Source of the DNA: Anaeromyces robustus
Taxonomy: Eukaryota; Neocallimastigomycota; Neocallimastigomycetes; Neocallimastigales; Neocallimastigaceae
Length of the DNA stretch: 32,587 nt
Assembly (NCBI GenBank): GCA_002104895.1
Contig: MCFG01000549.1
Span: 1-32,587, forward strand
Reading direction: 5' to 3'
Shown one piece after another: positions 1 through 8,803 of this stretch. The notes under the pieces are model-generated. The model saw nothing but the letters and a program-made list of their open reading frames with translations. It was not told where the DNA came from and did no database searches. The translations under genes were made by a program, and so were the position numbers. Each line of letters begins with the position of its first letter. Position 1 is the stretch's first letter.

Positions 1-208
1 CAAAAATTTCTTCTCTTTTAACTCCGGATGCTTTAATAGCACGACCAACAGCTTTTTCATTAGAATAAACATGAGCTGTATCAATTAATCGATAACCCAT
101 TTCTAAAGCTTGTCTAACACTTCTTTCAGCATCAACTGGTTTAATTAAATAAGTTCCAATACCAATATTTGGAATTTTAACACCATTATTTAATTCAGAG
201 TAACTCAT
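1..208 (-). CDS. AKR1: aldo-keto reductase, N-terminal part (cut by window edge)
   Basis: This is the first 69 codons of an aldo-keto reductase, read from an ATG at 206-208 toward the left edge, where the gene is cut. The protein opens [20 protein letters not shown] and carries the family's [11 protein letters not shown] segment, which holds the catalytic Asp43 and Tyr48. The catalytic Lys and His lie beyond the edge. Over these 69 residues it differs from AKR4 (12900-13772) at only three positions by eye (V/I, R/K, V/I), so the two are recent duplicates. The family reduces aldehydes and ketones with NADPH or NADH in the cytosol; the substrate cannot be told. There is no intron in the visible part. 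The TATA-type block found upstream of AKR2-4 is not seen here. Confidence 0.9.
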   Translation of the reverse strand, partial: MSYSELNNGVKIPNIGIGTYLIKPVDAERSVRQALEMGYRLIDTAHVYSNEKAVGRAIKASGVKREEIF

Positions 209-840
209 TTTTGGAGGATAAAATATATCACTATTAATAAAGTAAATAAATAAATAAAAATGAAAAAATTTAAAAAAAAAAATCGAAATAAAAACGAAAT
301 TTTTTTCTTTAAATACTTTTTTTTATTTTATTTACTTTATAATAAAAAAAAAATTCTATATATTAACAATTATTTTATTATATGTATCCAATAATTACAT
401 TTTATTATATTTTATTTTATTTTATTATATGTATTCAATAACTATACTTATATTTAATATATATATTTAATATAAATAATTAAATAATCTTATTAAAGTT
501 TTAAATTATACTTTTTAATTAAAAAAAAAAAAAAAAAAGGCACTAATATATTAAAACTTAATTGGATTCTTTACCTATTAAATAAATGATTAAATTAAAT
601 AAAATTAAATTAAAATATATTATATTTTTTTATTACTAATAAATAAGTAAAAATTAAAATTAAAGGCGGATTTTTTTTTTTATATTTATATTTATCCGCT
701 AATTTTTATGATAAATTTCAATATATAAAAAATATTATATTCATATATGATACATATATGATACAAATACGATACAAAAAATGAAAAAAAACTTTTTTTT
801 TTTTTTTGTATTGTCATATATTTTTCATATATTGTCTTTT
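209..840. other. A/T-rich spacer upstream of AKR1
   Basis: This spacer is about 630 bases of nearly pure A/T with homopolymer runs and a few G+C islands such as AAAGGCGG near 664. It presumably contains the AKR1 promoter, since AKR1 reads leftward from 208. I see no convincing coding sequence or RNA gene. Confidence 0.5.
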
Positions 841-850
841 TATATTAAAT

Positions 851-853
<3 letters not shown>
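841..853. repeat. Target-site duplication, left copy (TATATTAAATAAC)
   Basis: The 13 bases TATATTAAATAAC at 841-853 recur exactly at 1199-1211. They bracket the poly-T run and the element body between them, as target-primed reverse transcription would leave. Confidence 0.75.
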
Positions 854-890
<37 letters not shown>

Positions 891-1198
891 GCACACAATT
901 TGTACGTCAACTTTATTGAATTTAAATATTAAAATACATGAATCATAAAAAAAACACATAATGAAAAAAAATGATACTAAAAAAAATAAAAACCAGTAAA
1001 ATATTATAGATAATAATAGATAATACTGGAGGAAAAAAAAGAAGTATAATAATATTTAAAAACAATAAATCCATACAGCCCTTAATTCTAAATATAGAAT
1101 TAAAGTAAAATTGATCTATCCTATTCCACTAGGGTCGGAAATAGGATCGGCATTTGCCCTACTAGGCTGTCCTACTGTGTTATCAGCATTGACGTTCC
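854..1198 (-). mobile_element. 5'-truncated non-LTR retrotransposon 3' end, copy A
   Basis: On the minus strand this is a roughly 310-base body (1198 down to 888) followed by a poly-A tail of 34 (T run at 854-887). It is flanked by a perfect 13-bp direct repeat (841-853 and 1199-1211). The body is closely similar to 4014-4330, which ends in an (AAT)-type tail on the same strand. Poly-A tail, variable 5' end and target-site duplication together are the signature of a retroposed LINE or SINE copy. Copy A stops exactly at the GGAACGTCAATG that lies inside the longer copy B, so A is the more truncated. It contains no open reading frame and is probably 3' untranslated sequence. Confidence 0.7.
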
Positions 1199-1211
1199 TA
1201 TATTAAATAAC
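1199..1211. repeat. Target-site duplication, right copy (TATATTAAATAAC)
   Basis: This is an exact match to 841-853 and marks the 5' junction of minus-strand copy A. Confidence 0.75.
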
Positions 1212-1392
1212 AATTTCGATATTTTTATTTGTAAAAGTTTTAATATCAATATCAATCTTGGTTTAAATATGCAATTTCTACATTAAAAGATATGGAACTT
1301 ATAATAATCATTATTATTAAATTCAATATGACTGATTTATTTTTTTTAAAATATTAATATTAAATAATTATTATATGTTTATAGGTTAATGA

Positions 1393-2547
1393 AATTAAAA
1401 AAATAATAATAATGTAGACTCACATTAATGGGACCCATTGATGTAAAACTAATATGTGTAGTAACATATTAGTATATTTAATAATAATTATTAAATATTA
1501 AATTTATATCTTTTCTTAATAATAATTATTAAAATAATTTATTATTTATATTTTTATTATATATTAAATATTTATTCTTTATTATATTAAATTAAATAAT
1601 TCTTTTATTTTTATATATTATATAATATATTTTATTATATGTATTTTTAATATTCTCATGTATTATTAATATTATAGTATATTAAAGTATAATCAAAATA
1701 TAGTAATAATTTATTATTATATAGCTAAATATATTACTATACATAATAATTCATATATTGTTATATAGTTAAATATATTATTATTTTAAATAACTCTTAT
1801 ATTATTACTATATTCTTAATATATATTTTATAATATATTAGTTTATATTCTTATATATTAGATATTAAATAACTATTTAAAATTATTAATTTTTATATTA
1901 TTTTTAAATTTTTCAATTTTAATAATCCTTCGTCTTGGAATTATTTTAGATCGGAGGTATTTTTCTGGTAATAAAATTAAATAATTAATAAAATAATTAA
2001 TAAAATATAATTATACTATTAAAAGCGACCAGCGCACATAAAAGTCCCGCGTATCACCATCTCCATCATGTGACCTACACAGCGATGCAATACCATGTAG
2101 GTGTGAAGGGAATTCCGTAACGGATACCACTGCTCTGCTGCTGTCGTATTCACTGCTGGGACATTAAGATTTGCCCTAACATTCCTATAGCGTCTCCTTA
2201 TACCACGAGCTTCAGAATAGGCCCCGCTTGTCTCTCCAACAGTAATACTTTAAGACAGGCAGTATTTTGTCATCGCCTAATCCTTATAGAATTAACCGAA
2301 GACTCCCTTCCCAGTCATTGGTGATCATTTGTAGTACCTGTGTTGGGTAGAATAAATACCATGAGGGAAAGCCTTTTGAATATCACGGTGGTTGCATGAT
2401 ATCCCTAGGATAGAAACCTCAAAACTACTTATACAGCCTTTGAATTACCCCTCATACGTGGACCTGCACCTGGTCTTGAACCCGCACCGAACGATACCTC
2501 CATCGACCCGCTAAACGCGCTACCCAACTGGGACTGGGTCAAGTCCC
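1393..2547 (-). mobile_element. tRNA-headed SINE-like element, copy 1 (interrupted)
   Basis: The G+C-rich block 2061-2547 is about 98% identical by eye to 5535-6022; I count nine substitutions. A separate piece at 1400-1438 matches 5500-5534, so the element is split by 622 bases (1439-2060) absent from copy 2. On the minus strand the head holds a perfect RNA polymerase III B box (GGTTCAAGACC, 2472-2482), preceded about 35 bases earlier by an A-box-like CAGTTGGGTAGCGCG, as in tRNA-derived SINEs. The tail at 1400-1420 reads ATTATTATT plus a T run on the minus strand. A short direct repeat, GTTAATGA (1385-1392 and 2548-2555), is a possible target duplication. There is no ORF. It lies between AKR1 and AKR2. 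Confidence 0.7.
1439..2060. other. 622-bp segment interrupting SINE copy 1
   Basis: The segment separates two blocks that are contiguous in SINE copy 2 (junction at 5534/5535). It is flanked by CCAT at 1435-1438 and 2057-2060. Its ends read TGAT... and ...ATCA. The interior is A/T-rich with no ORF; the last 35 bases (GCGACCAGCGCAC region) are G+C-rich. It is either an insertion with a 4-bp duplication, or it is original sequence that copy 2 lost by deletion between CCAT repeats. Confidence 0.5.
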
Positions 2548-2555
2548 GTTAATGA

Positions 2556-3927
2556 TGATAAATAATGAACAATTAATCTTAATTTCATTAAGATTACTAA
2601 ATTCTTTGTGGCTTGTAGAACTTTCCTACATTCTATATTAAATTGAAATTTCCAAAATATATTACAATATAAAATTTATTAATATTAAATTATATTATTA
2701 ATATAAAAATTCAATATATTATTACTAAAAATCAATATAAAAATTATTAATATCAATTAAATATATATATTATTATTAATACAAAATATTTTATTATTAA
2801 TATCAAAACAAAAATTATTAATATCAATAAATAAAAATTATAAAAATTATAAATTATTATTAATCAGCCACTTTTTATTAATATCACTTATAAAAATTAT
2901 TAATATGAATTTTATTATCAATATCAAAATATATTTATTAAAGTCAATTATAATAAATAATTAAATCAATTATATTATTATTAATCAATATATTATAAAT
3001 ATTAATTATAAAATAAAATAATTTTCATTCAATTCAATACTAAAAATTAGCCAAAAATTACTAATTACAATTACCTTTAAACATAACCAACTTCCTTGCC
3101 ATACAATAATTAGTAATAGTCCCTACCAAATTACACCCCAAATTAACTAAAATTATGCACTAAAATATATTTTAATTACAATTATTTTATACTATATTAT
3201 ATTAATGAAAATTATTTTTAATTCAATTGATTATAAAAATTTATATTAACAATATAAAACTACTTTTACAGAATTTTATTAATAATACTTAATACTTAAC
3301 TAAACCACCACAAAAATATGTTATAAATTTTCAGTTACTTATATTAATTTTATAATAATAATAAATAATAAATAATTAAATAATATATAATTATTATTTA
3401 TAATAATAAAATAATAATTATATTAACAATTTAAAATCAATTTAAAATAATTTCTTTTACAATTCTATTAGTAATAGTTTAGTAAATTTTCTGTTAAAAT
3501 TCTAAAATATTCTCTTAAATATATTAATAATTATAATAATAATAAATAGATAGTAATTAATTATTATATAATAAATATTTATAATAATTAACTAATAATT
3601 TTATTAACAATTTATATTCAATTTATTTTAGTTTTACTTAGTAATTATATTTTAAATTAGTTAGAAAATGTTAGATAGGCTTAACAAATTTTAACTTGTA
3701 AAAAAAAATATAAATACGTGTAATTTTTAAAATAATTTTTGAATTTTATCATTATCAATTAATCCTTAATCTTTTATTTTTTTATTGATCTTTAATAATT
3801 CTTAATATTAAAAACTTAATAAATAAAATAACTTTAAACTAAATAAAAATTTTAATTAACAAATCTTGAAGTGTTTTTAAATATTTTGTTTGTTATAATC
3901 CATTTATTAATTTTATGAACCGTAACA
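2556..3927. other. A/T-rich spacer with degenerate tandem repeat
   Basis: No gene is seen. TATTAACAAT recurs at 3244, 3421 and 3602 (spacing 177 and 181). Each is followed by TTTTAC 20-34 bases on and then by a TTA(A/G)TAAT motif, suggesting an old tandem repeat of about 180 bp. A slightly G+C-richer stretch at 3060-3165 has no open frame. Confidence 0.35.
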
Positions 3928-3957
3928 ATGAAATTAAAAAATTAAAATATAAATTTT
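3928..3957. repeat. 30-bp direct repeat, copy 1 of 3
   Basis: A 30-base sequence starting ATGAAATTAAAAAATTAAAA is present identically at 3928-3957, 4923-4952 and 5203-5232. Each copy is followed by an (ATT)n tract. The first two copies bracket non-LTR element copy B and may be its target duplication. Confidence 0.55.
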
Positions 3958-3964
3958 AATATTA

Positions 3965-4011
<47 letters not shown>

Positions 4012-4780
4012 TTATAGCACACAATTCGTACATCATCTTTATTGAATTTAAATATTAATATACATGAATCATAAAAAAAAAAACACAAAATAAAAAAAAA
4101 TGATACTAAAAAAATAAAAAACCAGTTAAACATTATAGATAATAATGAATAATACTGGAGGGGAAAAAAAGTAGTATAATAATATGTAAAAACAATTAAA
4201 TTCATACTAGCCCTTAATTCTACATATAAATTTAAAGTAAAATTGATCTATCCTATTCCACTTGGGTTGGTAATAGGATCGGTATTTCCCCTACTAGACT
4301 ATCCTACTGTGTTATCAGCATTGACGTTCCTTGGAGAGGTTGGTTGGTTTTGAATTTATTGAACAATATATGTTGTCTTTTACAGACAACAGACATGATT
4401 ATGATATCCTTCAATAGAGCCGTAGATCGCAACAAGAATGGAGATTTTGAATATGTATCAGACTCCAGTCTGACACTTAAACAAAAATTCACATTCCTTT
4501 TTGTATGGACAATTGTTAATTCTATCACTAAAACCATATTCTCTTCCACCACTTAAAAGAAATATAAATTCGATACCTATTAACAATTTTTCTATTACCT
4601 ATAATATCTATATTATTTATACTATTGATCCTAATATTATCACTACTTTTATAACCCTTAACGATATTATTAATTCTATTATCTACACTAGAGTTATCAC
4701 TGGTCACAACTAAACTATTAAAAAGACTATCTAAAAAATAAAAAAATTTTCTATCTAGATCAAAGAAATTATTATTATTA
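3958..4780 (-). mobile_element. Non-LTR retrotransposon 3' region, copy B (decayed)
   Basis: On the minus strand the element runs from about 4780 to a tail of (AAT)n at 3961-4013. The part 4014-4330 matches copy A (888-1198), including an AATAAA-like signal just before the tail. Upstream of that, copy B keeps an extra 400 or so bases with coding character in more than one minus frame. One is an Asn/Ser/Asp-rich open stretch from about 4770 to 4555. Another, one base out of phase, ends at a stop near 4450. A third, 4304-4552, ends ...GTSMLITQ at the start of the part shared with copy A. I recognise no reverse transcriptase or endonuclease motif. Identification as a LINE rests on tail, truncation and repetition. 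Confidence 0.5.
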
Positions 4781-4922
4781 TTATTATTAATTATTATTAT
4801 TAATTATTATTATTATTATTAATTATTATTATAATTATTTAATATTAATATATATTAATATAATTATTATTTATTTTTTATTATTATTATTAATTATTAT
4901 TATTTATTATTATTACATCTTT

Positions 4923-4952
4923 ATGAAATTAAAAAATTAAAATATAAATTTT
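4923..4952. repeat. 30-bp direct repeat, copy 2 of 3
   Basis: Identical to 3928-3957 and 5203-5232. It is followed by (ATT)n for about 60 bases and then by mixed (ATT)n and TTTA. Confidence 0.55.
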
Positions 4953-4956
4953 ATTA

Positions 4957-5030
<74 letters not shown>

Positions 5031-5078
5031 TTTAATATTTAATAATATTATTATTATTTATTATTATTATTATTATTA

Positions 5079-5141
<63 letters not shown>

Positions 5142-5202
5142 TAATATTAATATTAGTATTTATTATTTATAATATTATTTATTATTACATATTTATATGT
5201 TT
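4953..5202. repeat. (ATT)n microsatellite block
   Basis: This is about 250 bases of near-pure ATT/TTA repeat with short TTTA interruptions, lying between the second and third copies of the 30-bp repeat. Confidence 0.8.
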
Positions 5203-5232
5203 ATGAAATTAAAAAATTAAAATATAAATTTT
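5203..5232. repeat. 30-bp direct repeat, copy 3 of 3
   Basis: Identical to 3928-3957 and 4923-4952. It is again followed by A/T triplet and TTTA repeats. Confidence 0.55.
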
Positions 5233-5296
5233 TATTAATGATTATTTATTATTTATTATTATTTATTATCATTATAATTATTTATTATTTATTATT

Positions 5297-5297
5297 T

Positions 5298-5373
<76 letters not shown>
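5297..5373. repeat. (TTTA)n microsatellite
   Basis: About 19 uninterrupted TTTA units lie downstream (3' side) of AKR2. Apparent YLFI-repeat reading frames here are artefacts of the repeat. Confidence 0.9.
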
Positions 5374-5480
5374 TTATATTTTTCTTGTTCTTATTCTATT
5401 TCATTTTCATTTTTTATTATTATATTTTAATTATTTAATATTTAACTTGTATTTAATGATTTAATGAAATTTTATCCCCT

Positions 5481-5498
5481 TATTTTTTTACTAAAAAA
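5481..5498. repeat. SINE copy 2 target-site duplication, left
   Basis: TATTTTTTTACTAAAAAA at 5481-5498 recurs exactly at 6023-6040. The left copy carries the original AKR2 stop codon at its outer edge: 5480-5482 reads TTA, which is TAA on the minus strand. Confidence 0.85.
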
Positions 5499-6022
5499 AT
5501 AATAATAATGTAGACTCACATTAATGGGACCCATCTCCATTATGTGACCTACACAGCTGTGCAATACCATGTAGGTGTGAAGGGAATTCCGTAACGGATA
5601 CCACTGCTCTGCTGCTGTCGTATTCACTGCTGGGACATTAAGATTTGCCCTAACATTCCTATAGCGTCTCCTTATACCACGAGCTTCAGAATAGGCCCCG
5701 CTTGTCTCTCCAACAGTGATACTTTAAGACAGGCAGAATTTTGTCATCGCCTAATTCTTATAGAATTAACCGAAGACTCCCTTCCCAGTCATTGGTGATC
5801 ATTTGTAGTACCTGTGTTGGGTAGAATAAATACCATGAGGGAAAGCCTTTTGAATATTACGGTGGTTGCATGATATCCCTAGGATAGAAACCTCAAAACT
5901 ACTTATACAGCCTTTGAATTACCCCTCGTACGTGGACCTGCATCTGGTCTTGAACCCGCACCGAACGATACCTCCATCGACCCGCTAAACGCGCTACCCA
6001 ACTGGGACTGGGTCAAGTCCCA
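5499..6022 (-). mobile_element. tRNA-headed SINE-like element, copy 2 (intact)
   Basis: This is a 524-bp element with much higher G+C than its surroundings, framed by an 18-bp target-site duplication (5481-5498 and 6023-6040). On the minus strand it starts GGGACTTGACCC. It has an A-box-like segment at 5991-6010 and a perfect B box GGTTCAAGACC at 5946-5956. A roughly 430-base body without ORF follows, ending in an ATTATTATT-type tail at 5500-5510. These are the parts of a tRNA-derived SINE mobilised by another element's reverse transcriptase. The tRNA fold beyond the boxes is degenerate, so I cannot name the parent tRNA. It is about 98% identical to copy 1. It inserted at the 3' end of AKR2, in the same orientation, and supplies that gene's present stop codon. 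Confidence 0.8.
5946..5956 (-). promoter_or_regulatory. Pol III B box in SINE copy 2
   Basis: The minus strand reads GGTTCAAGACC, which fits the tRNA B-box consensus GGTTCRANNCC at every fixed position. The A-box-like partner lies about 35 bases upstream (5991-6010). The same pair occurs in copy 1 (B box 2472-2482). Confidence 0.65.
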
Positions 6023-6894
6023 TATTTTTTTACTAAAAAATTAAAATTGTATTTTAATATAAGTTTATGATAAAAATAAATCAAATTATACATATTTCCC
6101 ATTTTTCCTAATTCAGCGTATTTCTTATGTTTATTGACAGTTTCAATTTTTGCCATATCTTCATCGGTTAATTCAAAATCAAAGAGATTAAAGTTATCTC
6201 TTATATGATCAACATTTTTACTACCTGGAATAACAAGGAATCCCATTTGAATATGCCATTTAAGAATAATTTGAGCATTACTTTTATTATATTTCTTTGC
6301 TAATTCAGTGAAAACGGATTCATTAATTAAATTAGCATCTCCTTGACCTAATGGGAACCAACTCATAATTTTAATATTTTTTGGTTCCATAACTTTTCTT
6401 AATTCTTCTTGAGTAAAGTAGGGATGACATTCAACTTGATTAACTTGAGGAACAGTTTCAAATTTTTCTAAAATTTCTTCAATTTGTTTTCCATCAAAAT
6501 TAGAAACACCAATAGACTTAATTTTACCTTCTTTATAAGCTTTTTCTAATAATTTATAACCTGCTATATAATCACCAGTTGGTTGATGAAGGAATAAAAG
6601 ATCAATATAATCAAGACCTAATCTTTGTAAAGCTTCTTCTACTGCATTTTCATTTTTATAATCACATGGCCATAATTTTGTAGATACAAAAATTTCTTCT
6701 CTTTTAACACCGGATGCTTTAATAGCACGACCAACAGCTTCTTCATTAAAATAAAGATGTGCTGTATCAACTAATCTATAACCCATTTCTAAAGCTTGTT
6801 TAACACTTCTTTCAGCATCATCTGATTTAATTAAATAAGTTCCAATACCAAGATTTGGAATTTTAACACCATTATTTAATTCAGTATAATTCAT
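6013..6894 (-). CDS. AKR2: aldo-keto reductase ending in a SINE-derived stop
   Basis: A 293-residue NAD(P)H-dependent aldo-keto reductase, probably cytosolic, most like the bacterial 2,5-diketo-D-gluconate reductase group (AKR5-like). All four catalytic residues are present: Asp43 and Tyr48 in LVDTAHLYFNE, Lys73 in STKLWP and His103 in LFLHQP. The coenzyme-binding motif VIPGSKN comes late, as expected. The start is the ATG at 6892-6894, which matches its paralogs (MNYTELNNG). The last three residues, YGT, and the TGA at 6013-6015 come from SINE copy 2. Before insertion the frame would have ended at a TAA now at 5480-5482, giving 290 residues. The C-terminal tail resembles that of AKR3. Codons are almost all A/T-ending. 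Substrate unknown. Confidence 0.92.
   Translation of the reverse strand: MNYTELNNGVKIPNLGIGTYLIKSDDAERSVKQALEMGYRLVDTAHLYFNEEAVGRAIKASGVKREEIFVSTKLWPCDYKNENAVEEALQRLGLDYIDLLFLHQPTGDYIAGYKLLEKAYKEGKIKSIGVSNFDGKQIEEILEKFETVPQVNQVECHPYFTQEELRKVMEPKNIKIMSWFPLGQGDANLINESVFTELAKKYNKSNAQIILKWHIQMGFLVIPGSKNVDHIRDNFNLFDFELTDEDMAKIETVNKHKKYAELGKMGNMYNLIYFYHKLILKYNFNFLVKKYGT
6023..6040. repeat. SINE copy 2 target-site duplication, right
   Basis: An exact 18-base match to 5481-5498. It lies inside the AKR2 reading frame and encodes the residues just before the SINE-derived end. Confidence 0.85.
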
Positions 6895-7150
6895 CTTTAG
6901 TTTTATTTTATAATATTATCAATAAACTTTATATATTTTATTTGTTGCTTAAATTATTTAAAATAAGAATGTATAATATACTTTATATATAATATTATTT
7001 ATTAATTATTATATAATTTATATAATATTTATTATTTAATTATCTTTTATATTTTTTTATATTTTAAATTTTTATTATTTCTTTTTATTTATTTTGATTT
7101 ATCTTTTGTTTTTGTTTCTGTTTTTGTTTTAATATTTATAAAAAAATGGA

Positions 7151-7172
7151 TGAAATTTTAAACTATTTATAT
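7151..7172 (-). promoter_or_regulatory. Candidate TATA-type core promoter of AKR2
   Basis: The minus strand holds ATATAAATAGTTTAAAATTT, about 260 bases upstream of the AKR2 ATG. The same 22 bases occur upstream of AKR3 at 9914-9935. A close relative lies upstream of AKR4 at 13898-13921. TATAAATAG is a good TATA box; a similar TATATAAATAG precedes the PDI gene. Confidence 0.5.
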
Positions 7173-8735
7173 GAAAAAAAAAATAAAAAAATTTTTTTTT
7201 TTTAATTTATTTGTAACTGTAAAATGTAAATTGTATTTACATTTTATTATTTAATAATATTTATTCATTATTTAATAATAATTTTATTTTATTTATTTAT
7301 TATTTATTTATTATTTATTATTTATTATTTTGTTTTATGAATTTATGAAATTTGGGATAAAAAAATAAAATAAAAAATAAAAAAGAATAAAAAAAAAAAT
7401 TAAAAAGTTTTTTCTTTTTTTTCTAATAACAATTTTTTGACCAATAAAATTTAAACAACTTTTTTAATATATAATAAATTAAAAAAAAAAACTTTATTAA
7501 ATTAAAAAAAAAAAATTTTTATTTTCTATTTTATAATGGGAATTTTCTTTTTTCTTTTTAAAATAATCTTTTATTACTATTGTTTTTCCTTAAAAATAAA
7601 AAATAGAATAAAATAAAATAAAAATAAAATAAAATAAAATAAAATAAAAATAAAATTATTAGATTATTATTGTATTTTACTTGTTCATTTATTAAAACTT
7701 TTTTTTTTCTTTTCTTTTCTTTACTTTTTTTTTTTATATTTTTTGTGTTTCTTCTCCAACTTCTTAAAACATTTTAAATTCTAAATTTTAATATAAATTT
7801 AATATTGAATCACAAATTAAAAAATTAAAAATTAACAATATCATAAAAAATGATTTTTGCATAATCTTCATTTTTTTTCAAATAATAAAATAAAATAAAA
7901 TAAAATAAAATAAAAATATCAATCTAATAATTATTAAAAGTTAGTTAGTTAATTAATTAGTTACTAATAATACAAATATTCAAATAACAACATTAATTAG
8001 AATTATATAAAATTAAAAGAAAAAAAGAAAAAAAACCATTATGAATAAAATTAATGCAATCTTCTTATTTATATAAAATCAAGAAATATTATTTTAATTA
8101 TTTTAAAAATTAAAAAAAATTAAAAGATTAAAAAAAAAAATATTAATATTAATATCAATAATAAGAATAAGAATAAGAATAGAAATAAGAATAGAAATAA
8201 ATGAATGAATTTATGTAAAACAATACATATAAAAAAAAAATGAATTTTATATATATAATTCATTTTAAAATAAAAAACAAATATATAATAAATAAAACTT
8301 ACTCTATATAACACATATATTATTTGTTTATTTATTTATTATTATTTTTATTTATTTATTATTATTTTTATATTTTTTTATTATAATTATTTTTTTTATT
8401 ATTATAATTATTTAAATATAATATAACATAAAAATAAAAAATAAATAGTTTTCATTTTATATTAAAAAATATATTATACATTTATTTATTTATTTATTTA
8501 TTGAATAAATACATTATTTTAAATGAATATTAATTAATAATAATTGCTTTTTTTTTTTTTTTAATATATTCTTTAGTTTATATTTTCTTCGGATTCTCAG
8601 TACTGTATCATCCATCTTTTATTTTTTTTTCTCTTTTCTGATGAATATTTAACATTTAAAATTGTAAAATTGAAAATAATATATTGTATATTATTATTTA
8701 TTTATTTTATTTATTTATTTATTTATTTATTTATT

Positions 8736-8766
<31 letters not shown>

Positions 8767-8803
8767 TATTCAATTTTATTATCTTATATATGTATAAATT
8801 ATT
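7173..8803. other. A/T-rich spacer between AKR2 and AKR3
   Basis: No gene found. It holds homopolymer runs, several AAATA/AAAAT repeats (for example 7605-7655 and 7886-7915), a GAATAA-type repeat near 8160-8200 and a (TTTA)n tract at 8697-8767. A slightly richer patch at 8585-8640 has no open frame. Confidence 0.5.
8697..8767. repeat. (TTTA)n microsatellite
   Basis: TTTA repeats with two TTTTA interruptions lie about 40 bases from the 3' end of the AKR3 pseudogene. Confidence 0.85.

Noticed and set aside
4344-4713. Two plus-strand frames of 70 codons
   Set aside because: They lie opposite the minus-strand element, end in repeats and show no family features. The minus strand has the tail and shared 3' end.
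5946-6022. Functional tRNA gene at the SINE head
   Set aside because: The A and B boxes are good, but the T stem, anticodon arm and acceptor pairing are degenerate, and the sequence is repeated as part of a longer element.
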